From Natronomonas gomsonensis (GTDB lineage Archaea; Halobacteriota; Halobacteria; Halobacteriales; Haloarculaceae), in NCBI RefSeq assembly GCF_013391635.1, contig NZ_JACAWU010000002.1, positions 1 to 64,000 of the forward strand: a stretch of 64,000 bases of DNA, read 5' to 3'. The translations under genes and the position numbers were made by a program. The notes beneath the pieces were generated by a model, which did not search any database, was not told the origin of the DNA, and was given only the letters and a program-made list of their open reading frames with translations. Below are positions 1 through 8,574 of the stretch, piece after piece. How positions within the stretch are numbered: the stretch's first letter is position 1; every line of letters starts with the position of its first letter.

Positions 1-20
1 ACGCAGAAAAAGGTCGCGGT

Positions 21-896
21 TTAGACGATAGCGCCCGCGTACAGCACGATGACGAGGAACACCCAGACGATGTCGACGAAGTGCCAGTACATCGAGACGG
101 TCGACACCGAGACGTGTTTCTCGGCGGAGTAGTGTCCGAACAGCGCTCGGATGAAGAGGATGCCGATGAGGACGGCACCGAGGGAGACGTGCAGGCCGTG
201 GAGGCCGGTCAGTCCGTAGAAGGCAGAGCCGTAGGCGCCCTGCGTGACGGTGAAGCCCTCGTGGACGATGAACTCGTAGTACTCGTACACCTGGCCGCCG
301 AGGAACACGAGTCCGAGGAACAGCGTCGCACCGAGGAGTCGAACGAAACGCTGGCGGTTGCCCTTCAGCAGTGCGTGGTGGGCGTAGTGGATGGTGAACG
401 AACTGGCAATCAGGATGAGGGTGTTGACGATGACGAGCGAACTGAGTACGTCACCGGAGACGACGAGTTCGGGGAGTGCCTCTTCGGTCCACACTTCGCC
501 ACCGCGGATGAAGAAGTAGTAGATGAAGCCGGCGCCGAACGTCGCGACCTCAGTCCCGAGGAACAGCAGCATCGTGAGCTTCAACGGGAAGCCGAAGTCG
601 TCGGCTTCGCCCTCCCAGAAGTTGACGATGAAGGTGTGATACAGCCAGCCGTACAGACCCGTCAGGAACAGGAACGTGCTGATGACGAATGCGGCCGGTC
701 CGATGGTCGGGGGAACGATGCCATACTCCGGGCGCCCAAGGACGAACAGGGCCGCGCCGATGTAGAACCCGCCGCCGCCGAGGGCAGTGATGAACGGCCA
801 CCAGGAGGCTTCACCGAAGCCGCGGGGCCAGTCCTCGACCGCGGGCAGGTGGTGTTCGTGGCCACCGTGATGTCCGTCGTCGTGGTCGACACTCAT
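21..896 (-). CDS. coxC: Heme-copper (cytochrome c-type) oxidase subunit III
   Basis: Membrane subunit III of a terminal heme-copper oxidase, which stabilises the proton-pumping core. The 291-residue protein has seven hydrophobic segments and ends with the family signature YWHFVDIVW. A His/Asp-rich cytoplasmic N-terminus (DHDDGHHGGHEHH) precedes the first helix. I chose the ATG at 896; the reading frame is open further upstream but without conserved sequence. It lies downstream of subunit II on the same strand; subunit I is not in the window and may lie past the left edge. Confidence 0.93.
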   Translation of the reverse strand: MSVDHDDGHHGGHEHHLPAVEDWPRGFGEASWWPFITALGGGGFYIGAALFVLGRPEYGIVPPTIGPAAFVISTFLFLTGLYGWLYHTFIVNFWEGEADDFGFPLKLTMLLFLGTEVATFGAGFIYYFFIRGGEVWTEEALPELVVSGDVLSSLVIVNTLILIASSFTIHYAHHALLKGNRQRFVRLLGATLFLGLVFLGGQVYEYYEFIVHEGFTVTQGAYGSAFYGLTGLHGLHVSLGAVLIGILFIRALFGHYSAEKHVSVSTVSMYWHFVDIVWVFLVIVLYAGAIV

Positions 897-1014
897 ACGC
901 GGGTCATTCGAGTCGAGGGGTAAAAACCCTCCCAAAGCCGACGGCTATCCCTGAAACTGGGGCGGTCGCTATCGACAGGAAAACCGGGTGGGGCCGAAAA
1001 GAACGTGCGGGCCG

Positions 1015-1773
1015 TTACTCGGACTGCTGGTTCGCCAGCCACTCGTCGTAGTCGTCGCCGTCCATCACGACGAAGTTCCCGTTCATCTGGGAGTGGCCGA
1101 TGCCGCAGTACTCCGTACAGTAGAACTGGTGTTCACCGGGCTCGGTGGGGACCGTCTTGACGGTGTTGTACTCGCCGGGGAAGGCGGTCTGCTTCAGACC
1201 GAGGTCCGGCACCGACAGCATGTGGAGCCAGTCGGTCGACGTGATGTGGAGGTACACCGGCCTGTCCGTCGGAACGCGTATCTCGTTGTTGGTCGTTACA
1301 TCGGTCCCTTCGTAGGTCGCCCGCCAGCCGTAGCGGAACGCCTCGATTTCGATTTCGACGGCCTCGTTCTGTTCGGACTGCATCGGTCCGACGGCACCCT
1401 CGAGGTCTTGGGACACCTGCGGTTCGATGCGGTCTTCGCTGTCGATGGGGTTTCCGACTTCCTCGACGGCGAGCACCTGATAGGAGGCGAAGCCGACGAA
1501 CAGCAGCACGATGGCGGTTGCCACCGTCCACGTAATCTCCAGCCGGCGGTTCTCGTGGGTCGGCTGGGGGTCGTCGTTACCCTTGAACTTCACCACTGCG
1601 TAGATGAGGATTACCTCGACGAGGACGGCGATGGGGATGGCGACCGCGAGCAGTTTCGCGTTGAGGTCGTTTATCTGCTCTACGCCTTGGCTCTGTGCGA
1701 ACACGGGGTCTGCCGAGATGGCGAGTAGCACGAGCCCGGCGAGCGCCGCCGTGACGGTGCGCGTGACTCTCAT
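1015..1773 (-). CDS. coxB: Heme-copper oxidase subunit II with CuA site
   Basis: Subunit II accepts electrons from the redox carrier (probably halocyanin in haloarchaea) through a binuclear CuA centre facing the outside. The 252-residue protein has an N-terminal signal-like helix ending in an Ala-rich cleavage region, a second transmembrane helix around residues 38-65, then a cupredoxin domain. The CuA motif CTEYCGIGHSQM is complete near the C-terminus (two Cys, His, Met), with an upstream ligand His in HMLSVPDLG. It is transcribed toward coxC with about 118 bp between them and divergently from the heme O synthase gene. Confidence 0.95.
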   Translation of the reverse strand: MRVTRTVTAALAGLVLLAISADPVFAQSQGVEQINDLNAKLLAVAIPIAVLVEVILIYAVVKFKGNDDPQPTHENRRLEITWTVATAIVLLFVGFASYQVLAVEEVGNPIDSEDRIEPQVSQDLEGAVGPMQSEQNEAVEIEIEAFRYGWRATYEGTDVTTNNEIRVPTDRPVYLHITSTDWLHMLSVPDLGLKQTAFPGEYNTVKTVPTEPGEHQFYCTEYCGIGHSQMNGNFVVMDGDDYDEWLANQQSE

Positions 1774-1843
1774 TACCGGCCGGTTAGGAACACCGGATTA
1801 AATAGTTGCTGACTTCCCGTACGTGCCCCCGGAAGCGCGGGGC

Positions 1844-1850
1844 CTAAGTA
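1844..1850 (+). promoter_or_regulatory. TATA-like box of the heme O synthase gene
   Basis: CTAAGTA lies 22-28 bp before the ATG at 1872, the spacing expected for a leaderless archaeal transcript. Confidence 0.35.
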
Positions 1851-1871
1851 CGACCACACAAATATTCCCGT

Positions 1872-3239
1872 ATGATTCGCCGCCCTTCGATTACCGCGCT
1901 GCTCGCGGCGGCGGTCGTCGGTGTGTACGTCCTCGTCGTCGTCGGCGCGACGGCAGCCCTCTCCGACGCCGCCGCGGCGTGTTCGGGGTGGCCGCTCTGC
2001 GGTGGCGACCTCTCGAATCCGGCGGTTCTCGTCGCGCTGCTGCACCGTGCGGCCGCGGCCGTCGTCGGACTGCTCGTTCTCACCTCGGCCGTCCTCGGCT
2101 GGAACCGCGTCGGCCGCCGCGTGAAGGCCGCTCTCGGGGCGGCGCTGCTCCTCTATCCGGCGCAGGTCGCCGTCGGTGCGTTCGTCGCGACCGGTGACAC
2201 CTTCGCCGGCCTCCATCTCGTCGTCGCGATGAGTATCTTCGCCGCGCTCGTCCTCGCGTTGGCGTGGCAACTGGAAGCCGAGACCGGAACCGACGACGCT
2301 CCGGATGCGGTGCCCGAACCGTCTCTCGCCGAGGAGCCAATCGACGACGGCTCGGTTGCGCCGACGCTGACCGGCGTCGACCGACTGAAAGCGACCGCGT
2401 GGGCGTACTTCGAGTTGATGAAACCGCGGCTGATGTGGCTGCTGTGTCTCGTCGCCGGCGCCGGGATGGCGCTTGCGGGCACGCCGACCGTTCGGACGGT
2501 TCTCGCAACCCTCGGTGGCGGCGTCCTCGCCATCGGCGCCTCCGGGACGTTCAACCACGTCCTCGAACGCGACATCGACAAGCGGATGGAGCGGACCGCC
2601 GACCGACCGGTCGCGACCCACGAGGTTCCGGTCCGGAACGCCCTGGCCTTCGGCGGCCTGTTGGCCGTTGGTTCGCTGGCGGCGTTCCTCTCGGTGAATC
2701 TGCTCGTCGCGGCGCTCGGACTCGTCGCCATCATGTTCTACTCGGTCGTCTACACGCTGCTGTTGAAGCCGAACACCGTCCAGAACACGGTGCTGGGTGG
2801 CGCCGCCGGCGCGCTCCCGGCGCTCATCGGCTACGCCGCCGTCGCCGAAACGGTCGGCCCCATCGGCCTCGCGCTCGCGGGCGTCATCTTCCTGTGGACG
2901 CCGGCGCACTTCTACAACCTCGCGTTGGCCTACAAGGACGACTACGAGCGCGGCGGTTTCCCGATGATGCCCGTCGTTCGCGGGGAGACCGAGACCCGCA
3001 AGCACATCGTCCTGTATCTCGGTGCGACGCTACTGAGTGCGGGCGTCCTCGCTGAGTTGGCTGACCTCGGGTGGCTCTACGGCGTGACGACGGTCGCCCT
3101 CGGGGCGCTGTTCTTGTACACGGTGGTCCGACTGCACCGCGAACAAACCGAATCGGCGGCGTTCCGGGCGTTCCACGCCTCCAACGCCTATCTCGGACTC
3201 GTCCTCGTCGCCGTCGTCGTCGACGCCCTCGCCATCTGA
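1872..3239 (+). CDS. ctaB: Heme O synthase (protoheme IX farnesyltransferase) with CtaA-like N-terminal domain
   Basis: Transfers a farnesyl group to heme B to give heme O for the oxidase encoded next door. At 455 residues it is far longer than the usual ~300-residue CtaB. Residues 1-140 form four membrane helices with two helix-borne histidines (LLHRA near 58, GLHLV near 114), resembling half of a CtaA/Cox15 heme A synthase. The UbiA domain follows from about 170, with the first Asp-rich motif in NHVLERDIDKRMERTADRP (from 228) and the second in YKDDYERGGFPMMPVV. The two domains are joined by an acidic linker. The next gene begins 1 bp after the stop. Confidence 0.93.
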   Translation: MIRRPSITALLAAAVVGVYVLVVVGATAALSDAAAACSGWPLCGGDLSNPAVLVALLHRAAAAVVGLLVLTSAVLGWNRVGRRVKAALGAALLLYPAQVAVGAFVATGDTFAGLHLVVAMSIFAALVLALAWQLEAETGTDDAPDAVPEPSLAEEPIDDGSVAPTLTGVDRLKATAWAYFELMKPRLMWLLCLVAGAGMALAGTPTVRTVLATLGGGVLAIGASGTFNHVLERDIDKRMERTADRPVATHEVPVRNALAFGGLLAVGSLAAFLSVNLLVAALGLVAIMFYSVVYTLLLKPNTVQNTVLGGAAGALPALIGYAAVAETVGPIGLALAGVIFLWTPAHFYNLALAYKDDYERGGFPMMPVVRGETETRKHIVLYLGATLLSAGVLAELADLGWLYGVTTVALGALFLYTVVRLHREQTESAAFRAFHASNAYLGLVLVAVVVDALAI

Positions 3240-3240
3240 T

Positions 3241-3924
3241 ATGTTCGACGCCGCAACGCGGCGCTTCCGTGCGCTCGACGACGCCGGCCAGCGGACCCTC
3301 GTCTACACGGTCGCGACGGCGAACTCCATCGTTCTCCTCTCGCTGCTGTACGCGTATTTCACTGACAGCGCGCCGACCACCTACTGGGCGTTTCCAGTAA
3401 TATGGCTCACGGCAGCCGCGTGGGCGGTGTTTCGAACCGACCCGGAACCGGCCGGGCGCCGAACGAAACTCCTCGCCGGAGCCATCGCGGGTGGGTACTT
3501 CCTCGTACTGGGCTTTGTCGGCGGCCTGTTCGGCCCCGCTACCGGTCCGGTGACCGGGCTGACGGTCCAGTTCACCCAACTCCCGCCGGGATGGAATCCG
3601 GCGATTCTCTACGGGGGCGGGACCGTCCAGTTCGCTATCGTCCCCTTTACTACCGTCGGCTACGCGGTCCTGTCGTATCTCGTCTACGCGACGGCCATCG
3701 AGGCCGAAAGCGCCGTCGCCGGCGGCGTCCTCGGACTGTTCTCCTGTGTGTCGTGTACGCTCCCGGTGGTCGCGTCGGTGTTGAGCGGCGTGGTCGGTGG
3801 TGGCGCGGCGCTGGCCGCTGCGGCCTCTTCCCAGACGTACGCCCTCGGAACCGTCGTGTACGTCATTACCGTCGGCCTGCTGGTCTACCGTCCGGGTCTC
3901 GACTGGCTCCGAACGCGCCTCTGA
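3241..3924 (+). CDS. Haloarchaeal multi-pass membrane protein with intramembrane CxxC
   Basis: I do not recognise a characterised family. The 227-residue protein has about six hydrophobic segments. The notable motif is LFSCVSCTLPVV, a CxxC followed by Pro inside a membrane helix near residues 163-175, which would suit metal, heme or thiol chemistry. It starts 1 bp after ctaB and is surely co-transcribed with it, so a role in oxidase assembly or copper/heme handling is a reasonable inference, not an observation. Confidence 0.8.
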   Translation: MFDAATRRFRALDDAGQRTLVYTVATANSIVLLSLLYAYFTDSAPTTYWAFPVIWLTAAAWAVFRTDPEPAGRRTKLLAGAIAGGYFLVLGFVGGLFGPATGPVTGLTVQFTQLPPGWNPAILYGGGTVQFAIVPFTTVGYAVLSYLVYATAIEAESAVAGGVLGLFSCVSCTLPVVASVLSGVVGGGAALAAAASSQTYALGTVVYVITVGLLVYRPGLDWLRTRL

Positions 3925-3987
3925 CGGGGAAAATATCCGACCTGTCGCCGAGAAACGGTTATCTCGGTCGGTGACTTCACGTTAGGG

Positions 3988-5121
3988 GTGAATCCCATCG
4001 TCGATGCGCTCGTCGTGCTGTTCGCGGAGTTGCCCGCGTGGCAGGCGACGGTGCTGTTGGTCGGCCTCTCGGTCGGGACGGCGCTGGCGCTGGAACTCCT
4101 CGTTCTCCGGGCGCTGCTACGCTACACGAGTCGGACCAAGACCGAATACGACTACATCTTCGTCGGTGAACTCCGCGTGCCGGTGGTCGTGACCGTCGCG
4201 CTCGCGGGCGTGTACCTGCTCACGCAGGTGCCGTCGATACTGGAGAGCGTCCTCCTGACGCCCGCACAATTGGACACGTTCTTCGGAAAGCCCTCGCTTT
4301 CGGTTATTGTCATCGCGTGGGCCTTCGCCGCCAACCGCATCGTCAACCGCGTCGTCGACGAAGTGAAGGACAAGGGCTCGCGGTTCGACTTCGCGCCAGT
4401 GTTCTCCAACGTCTGGACACTCGTCGTGTTGGTCGGCGCCGTGGGCGTCCTGCTGTCCATCTGGGAGTACAGCATCTCGCCGTTGCTCGGTGCGGCCGGC
4501 GTCGCCGGCATCGCCGTGGGTTTCGCCGCCCGCGATACGGTCGCCAACTTCTTCGGCGGCATCGCGCTGTACTTCGACGACACGTACAAAATCGGCGACT
4601 ACATCGAACTCGACTCCGGCGAGGCCGGCACCGTCGTGAAGGTCGGCGTCCGCTCGACGACGCTGATGATGCGCGACGAGGTGCTCGTCACCGTCCCGAA
4701 CGCCGTGTTGAACGCCGCGAAAGTCATCAACCAGTCGGCTCCCCAACACCGCAAACGCCTCAAGGTCCCCGTCGGCGTCGCCTACGGCACCGACATCGAC
4801 CGCTTCGAGGAGTTGATCACCGACCTCGCCATCGCGGAACCGCTGGTGTTGAGCTCGCCGAAACCCCGGATGCGGTTCCGCCGGTTCGGCGACTCCGCAC
4901 TCGAGTACGAACTCCTCTGTTGGGTGAACTCGCCCGTTCGCGCCAGCAAAGCCACCCACGAACTCAACCGGAGTATCTACAAGACGCTGAACGAACACGA
5001 CATCGGAATCCCGTTCCCACAGCGGGAGGTCCGGGTCGTCGGTACGGGCGACGCCGAACCGGTAGTCGGGACCACACTGGTCGACGACGCCGTCGATGTC
5101 CGGGCGGACGACCCCGTCTAG
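3988..5121 (+). CDS. MscS-family mechanosensitive ion channel
   Basis: Releases solutes on hypo-osmotic shock. The 377-residue protein has an N-terminal hydrophobic region, pore-lining helix TM3 with the Gly/Ala-rich stretch AAGVAGIAVGFAARDTVANF, and the beta-domain that follows, with conserved FFGGIALYFDDTYKIGDYI and a C-terminal cytoplasmic cage. The start is a GTG at 3988, with a weak TATA-like GTTATCT about 26 bp upstream. A second, shorter paralogue lies at 22541-23425. Confidence 0.93.
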   Translation: MNPIVDALVVLFAELPAWQATVLLVGLSVGTALALELLVLRALLRYTSRTKTEYDYIFVGELRVPVVVTVALAGVYLLTQVPSILESVLLTPAQLDTFFGKPSLSVIVIAWAFAANRIVNRVVDEVKDKGSRFDFAPVFSNVWTLVVLVGAVGVLLSIWEYSISPLLGAAGVAGIAVGFAARDTVANFFGGIALYFDDTYKIGDYIELDSGEAGTVVKVGVRSTTLMMRDEVLVTVPNAVLNAAKVINQSAPQHRKRLKVPVGVAYGTDIDRFEELITDLAIAEPLVLSSPKPRMRFRRFGDSALEYELLCWVNSPVRASKATHELNRSIYKTLNEHDIGIPFPQREVRVVGTGDAEPVVGTTLVDDAVDVRADDPV

Positions 5122-5163
5122 GACGGACCACGGTTTTGTGTATCGCCCGCGTACGACTCGGAT

Positions 5164-5394
5164 ATGTCGGATGTCGAAATCGAGTACTGCGTCCCGTGTG
5201 GCTTCCTGAATCGTGCTTCCGACCTCTCCGAACACCTGCTGTCGACGTTCGGTGCTGACCTCGACAGCGTCGCGTTGGTCACCGGCGACCACGGCGTCTT
5301 CGAGGTCCGCGTCGACGGCGAGGCCGTCTTCCGGAAGGCAGAGGACGACTTCGATGTCGACGAAATCACCCGCCACGTTCGGGACGCGATGTAA
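5164..5394 (+). CDS. Rdx/SelW-like thioredoxin-fold protein (CxxC)
   Basis: A 76-residue protein with the SelT/SelW/SelH (Rdx) layout: a beta strand then CVPC (residues 9-12), the position at which eukaryotic homologues carry Cys-x-x-Sec, followed by a helix and a C-terminal GVFEVRVDGEAVF hairpin. The family is thought to bind or reduce thiol partners; substrates are not known in archaea. It stands alone between the MscS and ABC transporter genes. Confidence 0.85.
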   Translation: MSDVEIEYCVPCGFLNRASDLSEHLLSTFGADLDSVALVTGDHGVFEVRVDGEAVFRKAEDDFDVDEITRHVRDAM

Positions 5395-5445
5395 CTGGCG
5401 GCCGGGAAGGGTAGCCTTTAGGCCCGCGCCGACCGCCTTCTCGGT

Positions 5446-6366
5446 ATGGTCATTCGCGCCGAGAACGTCCGCCGCCGCTACGGGGATACAGTGGCGCTGG
5501 ACGGCGTCTCGTTTTCCGTCGAGGGCGGCGAGGTGTTCGCCCTCATCGGTCCGAACGGCGCCGGCAAGACGACGCTCATCCGTGCGCTGACGGGGACGAC
5601 CCAAGCCGAGGGAACCGTCGAACTGCTGGGCGGCGCGCCCGAAGACGCCGCCCGACACCGCATCGGCCTCCTGCCACAGGAGTTCTCGCCGGCCGAACGC
5701 CTCACCGCCCGCGAGTTACTCGCCTACTACGCCGGCCTCTACGACGAATCACGAGACCCCGACTCGGTTCTCGACGACGTGGGCCTGACCGACAGCGCGG
5801 ACACGTACTACGAGAACCTCTCGGGCGGGCAGAAACGACGCGTCTGCGTCGGCACCGCGCTCGTCAACGCGCCCGACGTGTTGATCCTCGACGAACCGAC
5901 GACGGGCATCGACCCGAACGGGCGACGCGAACTGTGGGCGCTCATCGAGGGGCTCGCCGACACCGGAACGACCGTCCTGTTGACGACTCACTACATGGAG
6001 GAAGCCGAGACACTGGCCGACCGCGTCGGCCTGTTGGCCGACGGCAAACTCGTCGAACTCGGATCGCCGGAGGAACTCATCGAGCGTCACGGCGGCGACA
6101 GCCGACTCGTCGTCGAAGCCGACGACGCCGCCGACGCCACACGTGCCCTGGAGCGGGCGGGCTATCACCTCCTTCCGGACGAAACCCACGTCGCCGTCGC
6201 CGCCGGCCCGCGGGACATCCCTGACCTCGCCGACGCTCTCGACGATGCCGGCGTCGATTACGAGGGGCTCCTCTGGCGACAGCCGGGTCTCGACGACGTG
6301 TACGTCGCCTTGACGGGAACCGACGTAACAGCGACCGGCGACCCGATAACGGGGGGTCAGTCGTGA
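5446..6366 (+). CDS. ABC transporter ATP-binding protein (ABC-2 type exporter)
   Basis: ATPase subunit of an exporter. It has Walker A GPNGAGKTT (from residue 35), signature LSGGQKRR (125), Walker B VLILDEP (145-151) and the H-loop TTHYMEE, with a C-terminal DrrA/NatA-like extension. Length 306 residues is normal. It overlaps the permease gene by 4 bp, so the two proteins form one transporter. The proximity to heme and oxidase genes is suggestive, but the substrate cannot be read from sequence. Confidence 0.94.
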   Translation: MVIRAENVRRRYGDTVALDGVSFSVEGGEVFALIGPNGAGKTTLIRALTGTTQAEGTVELLGGAPEDAARHRIGLLPQEFSPAERLTARELLAYYAGLYDESRDPDSVLDDVGLTDSADTYYENLSGGQKRRVCVGTALVNAPDVLILDEPTTGIDPNGRRELWALIEGLADTGTTVLLTTHYMEEAETLADRVGLLADGKLVELGSPEELIERHGGDSRLVVEADDAADATRALERAGYHLLPDETHVAVAAGPRDIPDLADALDDAGVDYEGLLWRQPGLDDVYVALTGTDVTATGDPITGGQS

Positions 6367-7151
6367 GCCGTCTTGGCCGTATCGCCGCCGAGACGACCGC
6401 GGCGTGGCGCGCCTTCACCCGCCGCCGGACGGCGGTGTTCTTCACGTTCTTCTTCCCGGTCATCATCATCCTCATCTTCGGGGCGCTGGTCGGGACCGAA
6501 CCGGCCGGCGGGGGGCTGTTCGCCGAACCCGCGGGGTACTACATCGCGGGGTATCTCGCCGTCGTCGTCCTCTTTACGCCGCTGTCGCGCGTCGGCAGCG
6601 AGGTGGCCAGACACCGCGACGGCAACCGCTTCGAGAAACTCGCGACGACGCCGCTGACGCGCGCGGAGTGGCTCCTCGCCCAGACGCTCGTCAACGTCGC
6701 CGTCATCGGGTTGGCGTCGGTTCTCATCCTCGCACTCGTCCTCGTCGTCACCGACGCGACGTTCGCGTTCTCGCCGCTCGTGGTGCCGTATCTCGCCTTC
6801 GCCGTGGCGCTGTTCTGTGGATTTGGTGCGATTCTCGGCCGCGTCGCCGACTCACAGGACGGCGTCGTCGCCGCGTCCAACGGCGTCGCGCTGCCGCTGC
6901 TGTTCCTCTCGGAGACGTTCGTCACCGTCGAGATGCTGCCGTCGTGGTTCGTTCCGCTGATGGACCTCTCGCCGCTGACGTACTTCGCCCGGGGTATCCG
7001 GGCGGCGACGTATCGACCGACGGGCGAGCTGCCGCCCGTCGGTGGAACGGGACTCGTCGGGGCGGACCCGTATCTCAACCTTCTCGTCTTGGCGCTGCTG
7101 TCGGTCGGGTTCTTCGCCGTCGGCGCGTACGCGCTCCCCCGTACCGACTAG
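6363..7151 (+). CDS. ABC-2 type transporter permease
   Basis: A 262-residue six-helix membrane protein with the ABC-2 pattern: a long extracytoplasmic loop after helix 1, a cytoplasmic stretch containing EKLATTPLTRAEW (the coupling-helix region common to the family) and a late LSPLTYFARGIRAA segment typical of ABC-2 permeases. Its GTG start lies in a 4-bp overlap with the ATPase gene, indicating translational coupling. It converges with the next gene, overlapping its 3' end by 4 bp. Confidence 0.93.
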   Translation: MSRLGRIAAETTAAWRAFTRRRTAVFFTFFFPVIIILIFGALVGTEPAGGGLFAEPAGYYIAGYLAVVVLFTPLSRVGSEVARHRDGNRFEKLATTPLTRAEWLLAQTLVNVAVIGLASVLILALVLVVTDATFAFSPLVVPYLAFAVALFCGFGAILGRVADSQDGVVAASNGVALPLLFLSETFVTVEMLPSWFVPLMDLSPLTYFARGIRAATYRPTGELPPVGGTGLVGADPYLNLLVLALLSVGFFAVGAYALPRTD

Positions 7152-7870
7152 TCGTTCGATTCCTCTCCGCGGAGTCGGTCCAACACCGGAATCTCCTCGA
7201 GGCGCTTGGAATCGAGGTCGTCCCAGAAGATTCCCGTCGGCCGGGGGCGCGTCGTCTCGGTTCGGACGGTTCGGGTCGGCGTACACACCACGTCCATCGG
7301 CACGTCGTAGCGCTCGGTGTCCACCTCCTCCTCGAGGAGTTGTACGTCGTGGACCGTCGTCACGACCGGCGTGTCGTCGTCGACCAGTTCGAGGCCCCGC
7401 AACACCGCGTATTCGAGGTCGCTGTACCCCTCGCCCTTCCCGACTCGGGCGCCGTCTTCCGTGACCGCGACGCTGCCGACGACGATGGCGTCCAGTCGGG
7501 GAACCTCTTCAGGTCCGACCTTCCGGCCGTAGTTGCTCATCTGGGAGATGGTCGCCGCGGCGTCGAGGTCGCTGATTTCCTCGGGGTCCAATTCGACGAA
7601 CGGGCGGTCGGCGGCCAGTCGTGGCACCGCCATGTACACGGTCGTTCCGTTGTGCAACAACTTGCGCCGAAGCGGCAGTTGCGGGGCGTCGGGGTTGGCT
7701 TTCACCGCGTCGGCGTCGGCCAACTCCGGCAGCGACATCGCCCGCTCGGCGGCGGCGTCGGCCCCGTCGAAGTTCGTTATTCGCCCGTGCGGCGGGAAGG
7801 GGAATCGCGCGATGTCGTCGGCCTCCAGTCGGTCCCAGACGCGCCGCCGAATCGGGTCTTTCTCGGACAT
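7148..7870 (-). CDS. 5-formyltetrahydrofolate cyclo-ligase family protein
   Basis: The 240-residue protein fits the ATP-dependent 5-formyl-THF cyclo-ligase fold: an N-terminal helix (IRRRVWDRLEADDIARFP), a middle VYMAVPRL strand and the late conserved GKGEGYSDLEYAVL motif, matching the family G-x-G-x-G-Y-x-D signature. It would convert 5-formyl-THF to methenyl-THF or act on a related cofactor. The start at 7870 overlaps the stop codon of the upstream DUF420 gene by one base (TGATG), so the two are translationally coupled. Confidence 0.85.
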   Translation of the reverse strand: MSEKDPIRRRVWDRLEADDIARFPFPPHGRITNFDGADAAAERAMSLPELADADAVKANPDAPQLPLRRKLLHNGTTVYMAVPRLAADRPFVELDPEEISDLDAAATISQMSNYGRKVGPEEVPRLDAIVVGSVAVTEDGARVGKGEGYSDLEYAVLRGLELVDDDTPVVTTVHDVQLLEEEVDTERYDVPMDVVCTPTRTVRTETTRPRPTGIFWDDLDSKRLEEIPVLDRLRGEESND

Positions 7871-8472
7871 CAGGCCATCCCGCGGACGAACTCGATTTGC
7901 GCCGGGTCGTAGTAGAACGTCAACATGAGGTAGGCGACGACGCCCAAAACGAGGCTGACGAGCCACGTCGAGACGGCGATGCGACCCACCTTCGCGTGGG
8001 CGGTATCACGCAGTTCGGTCGGCGTGTGGGTGAGACCGAGCGTGATGGCGTAGAGGACGAACGGCACCGCCAGCACCGAGAGGACGATGTGGATGCCCAG
8101 CATGCCGAGATAGAGGCTTCGAAGCGGCGCGCCGGCGATGATTTCCTTGCGGCCGCCGCCGCCCGTCTTCAGGAGGTACATGACGAGGAACAACAGGATG
8201 AGCGAAAAGGCTGCCAGCATCGCTGCGCGGTGTTTCTCCACCTCATCGTTTCGAATCCAGTAGATGCCCGCCAACAGACAGGCGACCGTCAGCGTGTTCA
8301 CGACGGAGATGGCGTGGGCGAGGAGGTCGACGGTCGACTCGGCTATCGTCGGATACAGTCCCACGTCGGCGTACAGCGTCCCGACGACGACGACGTAGCC
8401 GACGACGGTGAGAACGGCCGTGAGGGCGCGGGGATGCTCGCGTGCGAACTGCGGTCCGCGGACTGTCGACAT
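7870..8472 (-). CDS. DUF420 membrane protein
   Basis: A 200-residue integral membrane protein with five predicted helices, basic loops and conserved histidines in the membrane (LLAHAISVVNT, KHRAAMLAAF, HIVLSVLAVPF). This is the layout of DUF420, a family often near cytochrome oxidase genes and thought to be linked to oxidase assembly or heme. The ATG at 8472 is chosen; the upstream extension in the same frame overlaps the divergent glycosyltransferase and is not conserved-looking. Confidence 0.85.
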   Translation of the reverse strand: MSTVRGPQFAREHPRALTAVLTVVGYVVVVGTLYADVGLYPTIAESTVDLLAHAISVVNTLTVACLLAGIYWIRNDEVEKHRAAMLAAFSLILLFLVMYLLKTGGGGRKEIIAGAPLRSLYLGMLGIHIVLSVLAVPFVLYAITLGLTHTPTELRDTAHAKVGRIAVSTWLVSLVLGVVAYLMLTFYYDPAQIEFVRGMA

Positions 8473-8574
8473 ACGCGTCCGTTCGGCGCCCGCCCCAATG
8501 GTCGCTTCGCTTTCCGGTCCCGTCTGCCGGTGTTCAGGGGCGTTTATGTCAGACCGGGGGATACCCCGTCGTAC

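Noticed and set aside
4117..5658. 513-residue minus-strand frame
   Set aside because: Shadow of the MscS gene and neighbours without domain evidence.
7621..8574. N-terminal extension of the first GT4 frame
   Set aside because: The extension is read through the opposite-strand cyclo-ligase and DUF420 genes and has no glycosyltransferase features; the protein starts at 8575.
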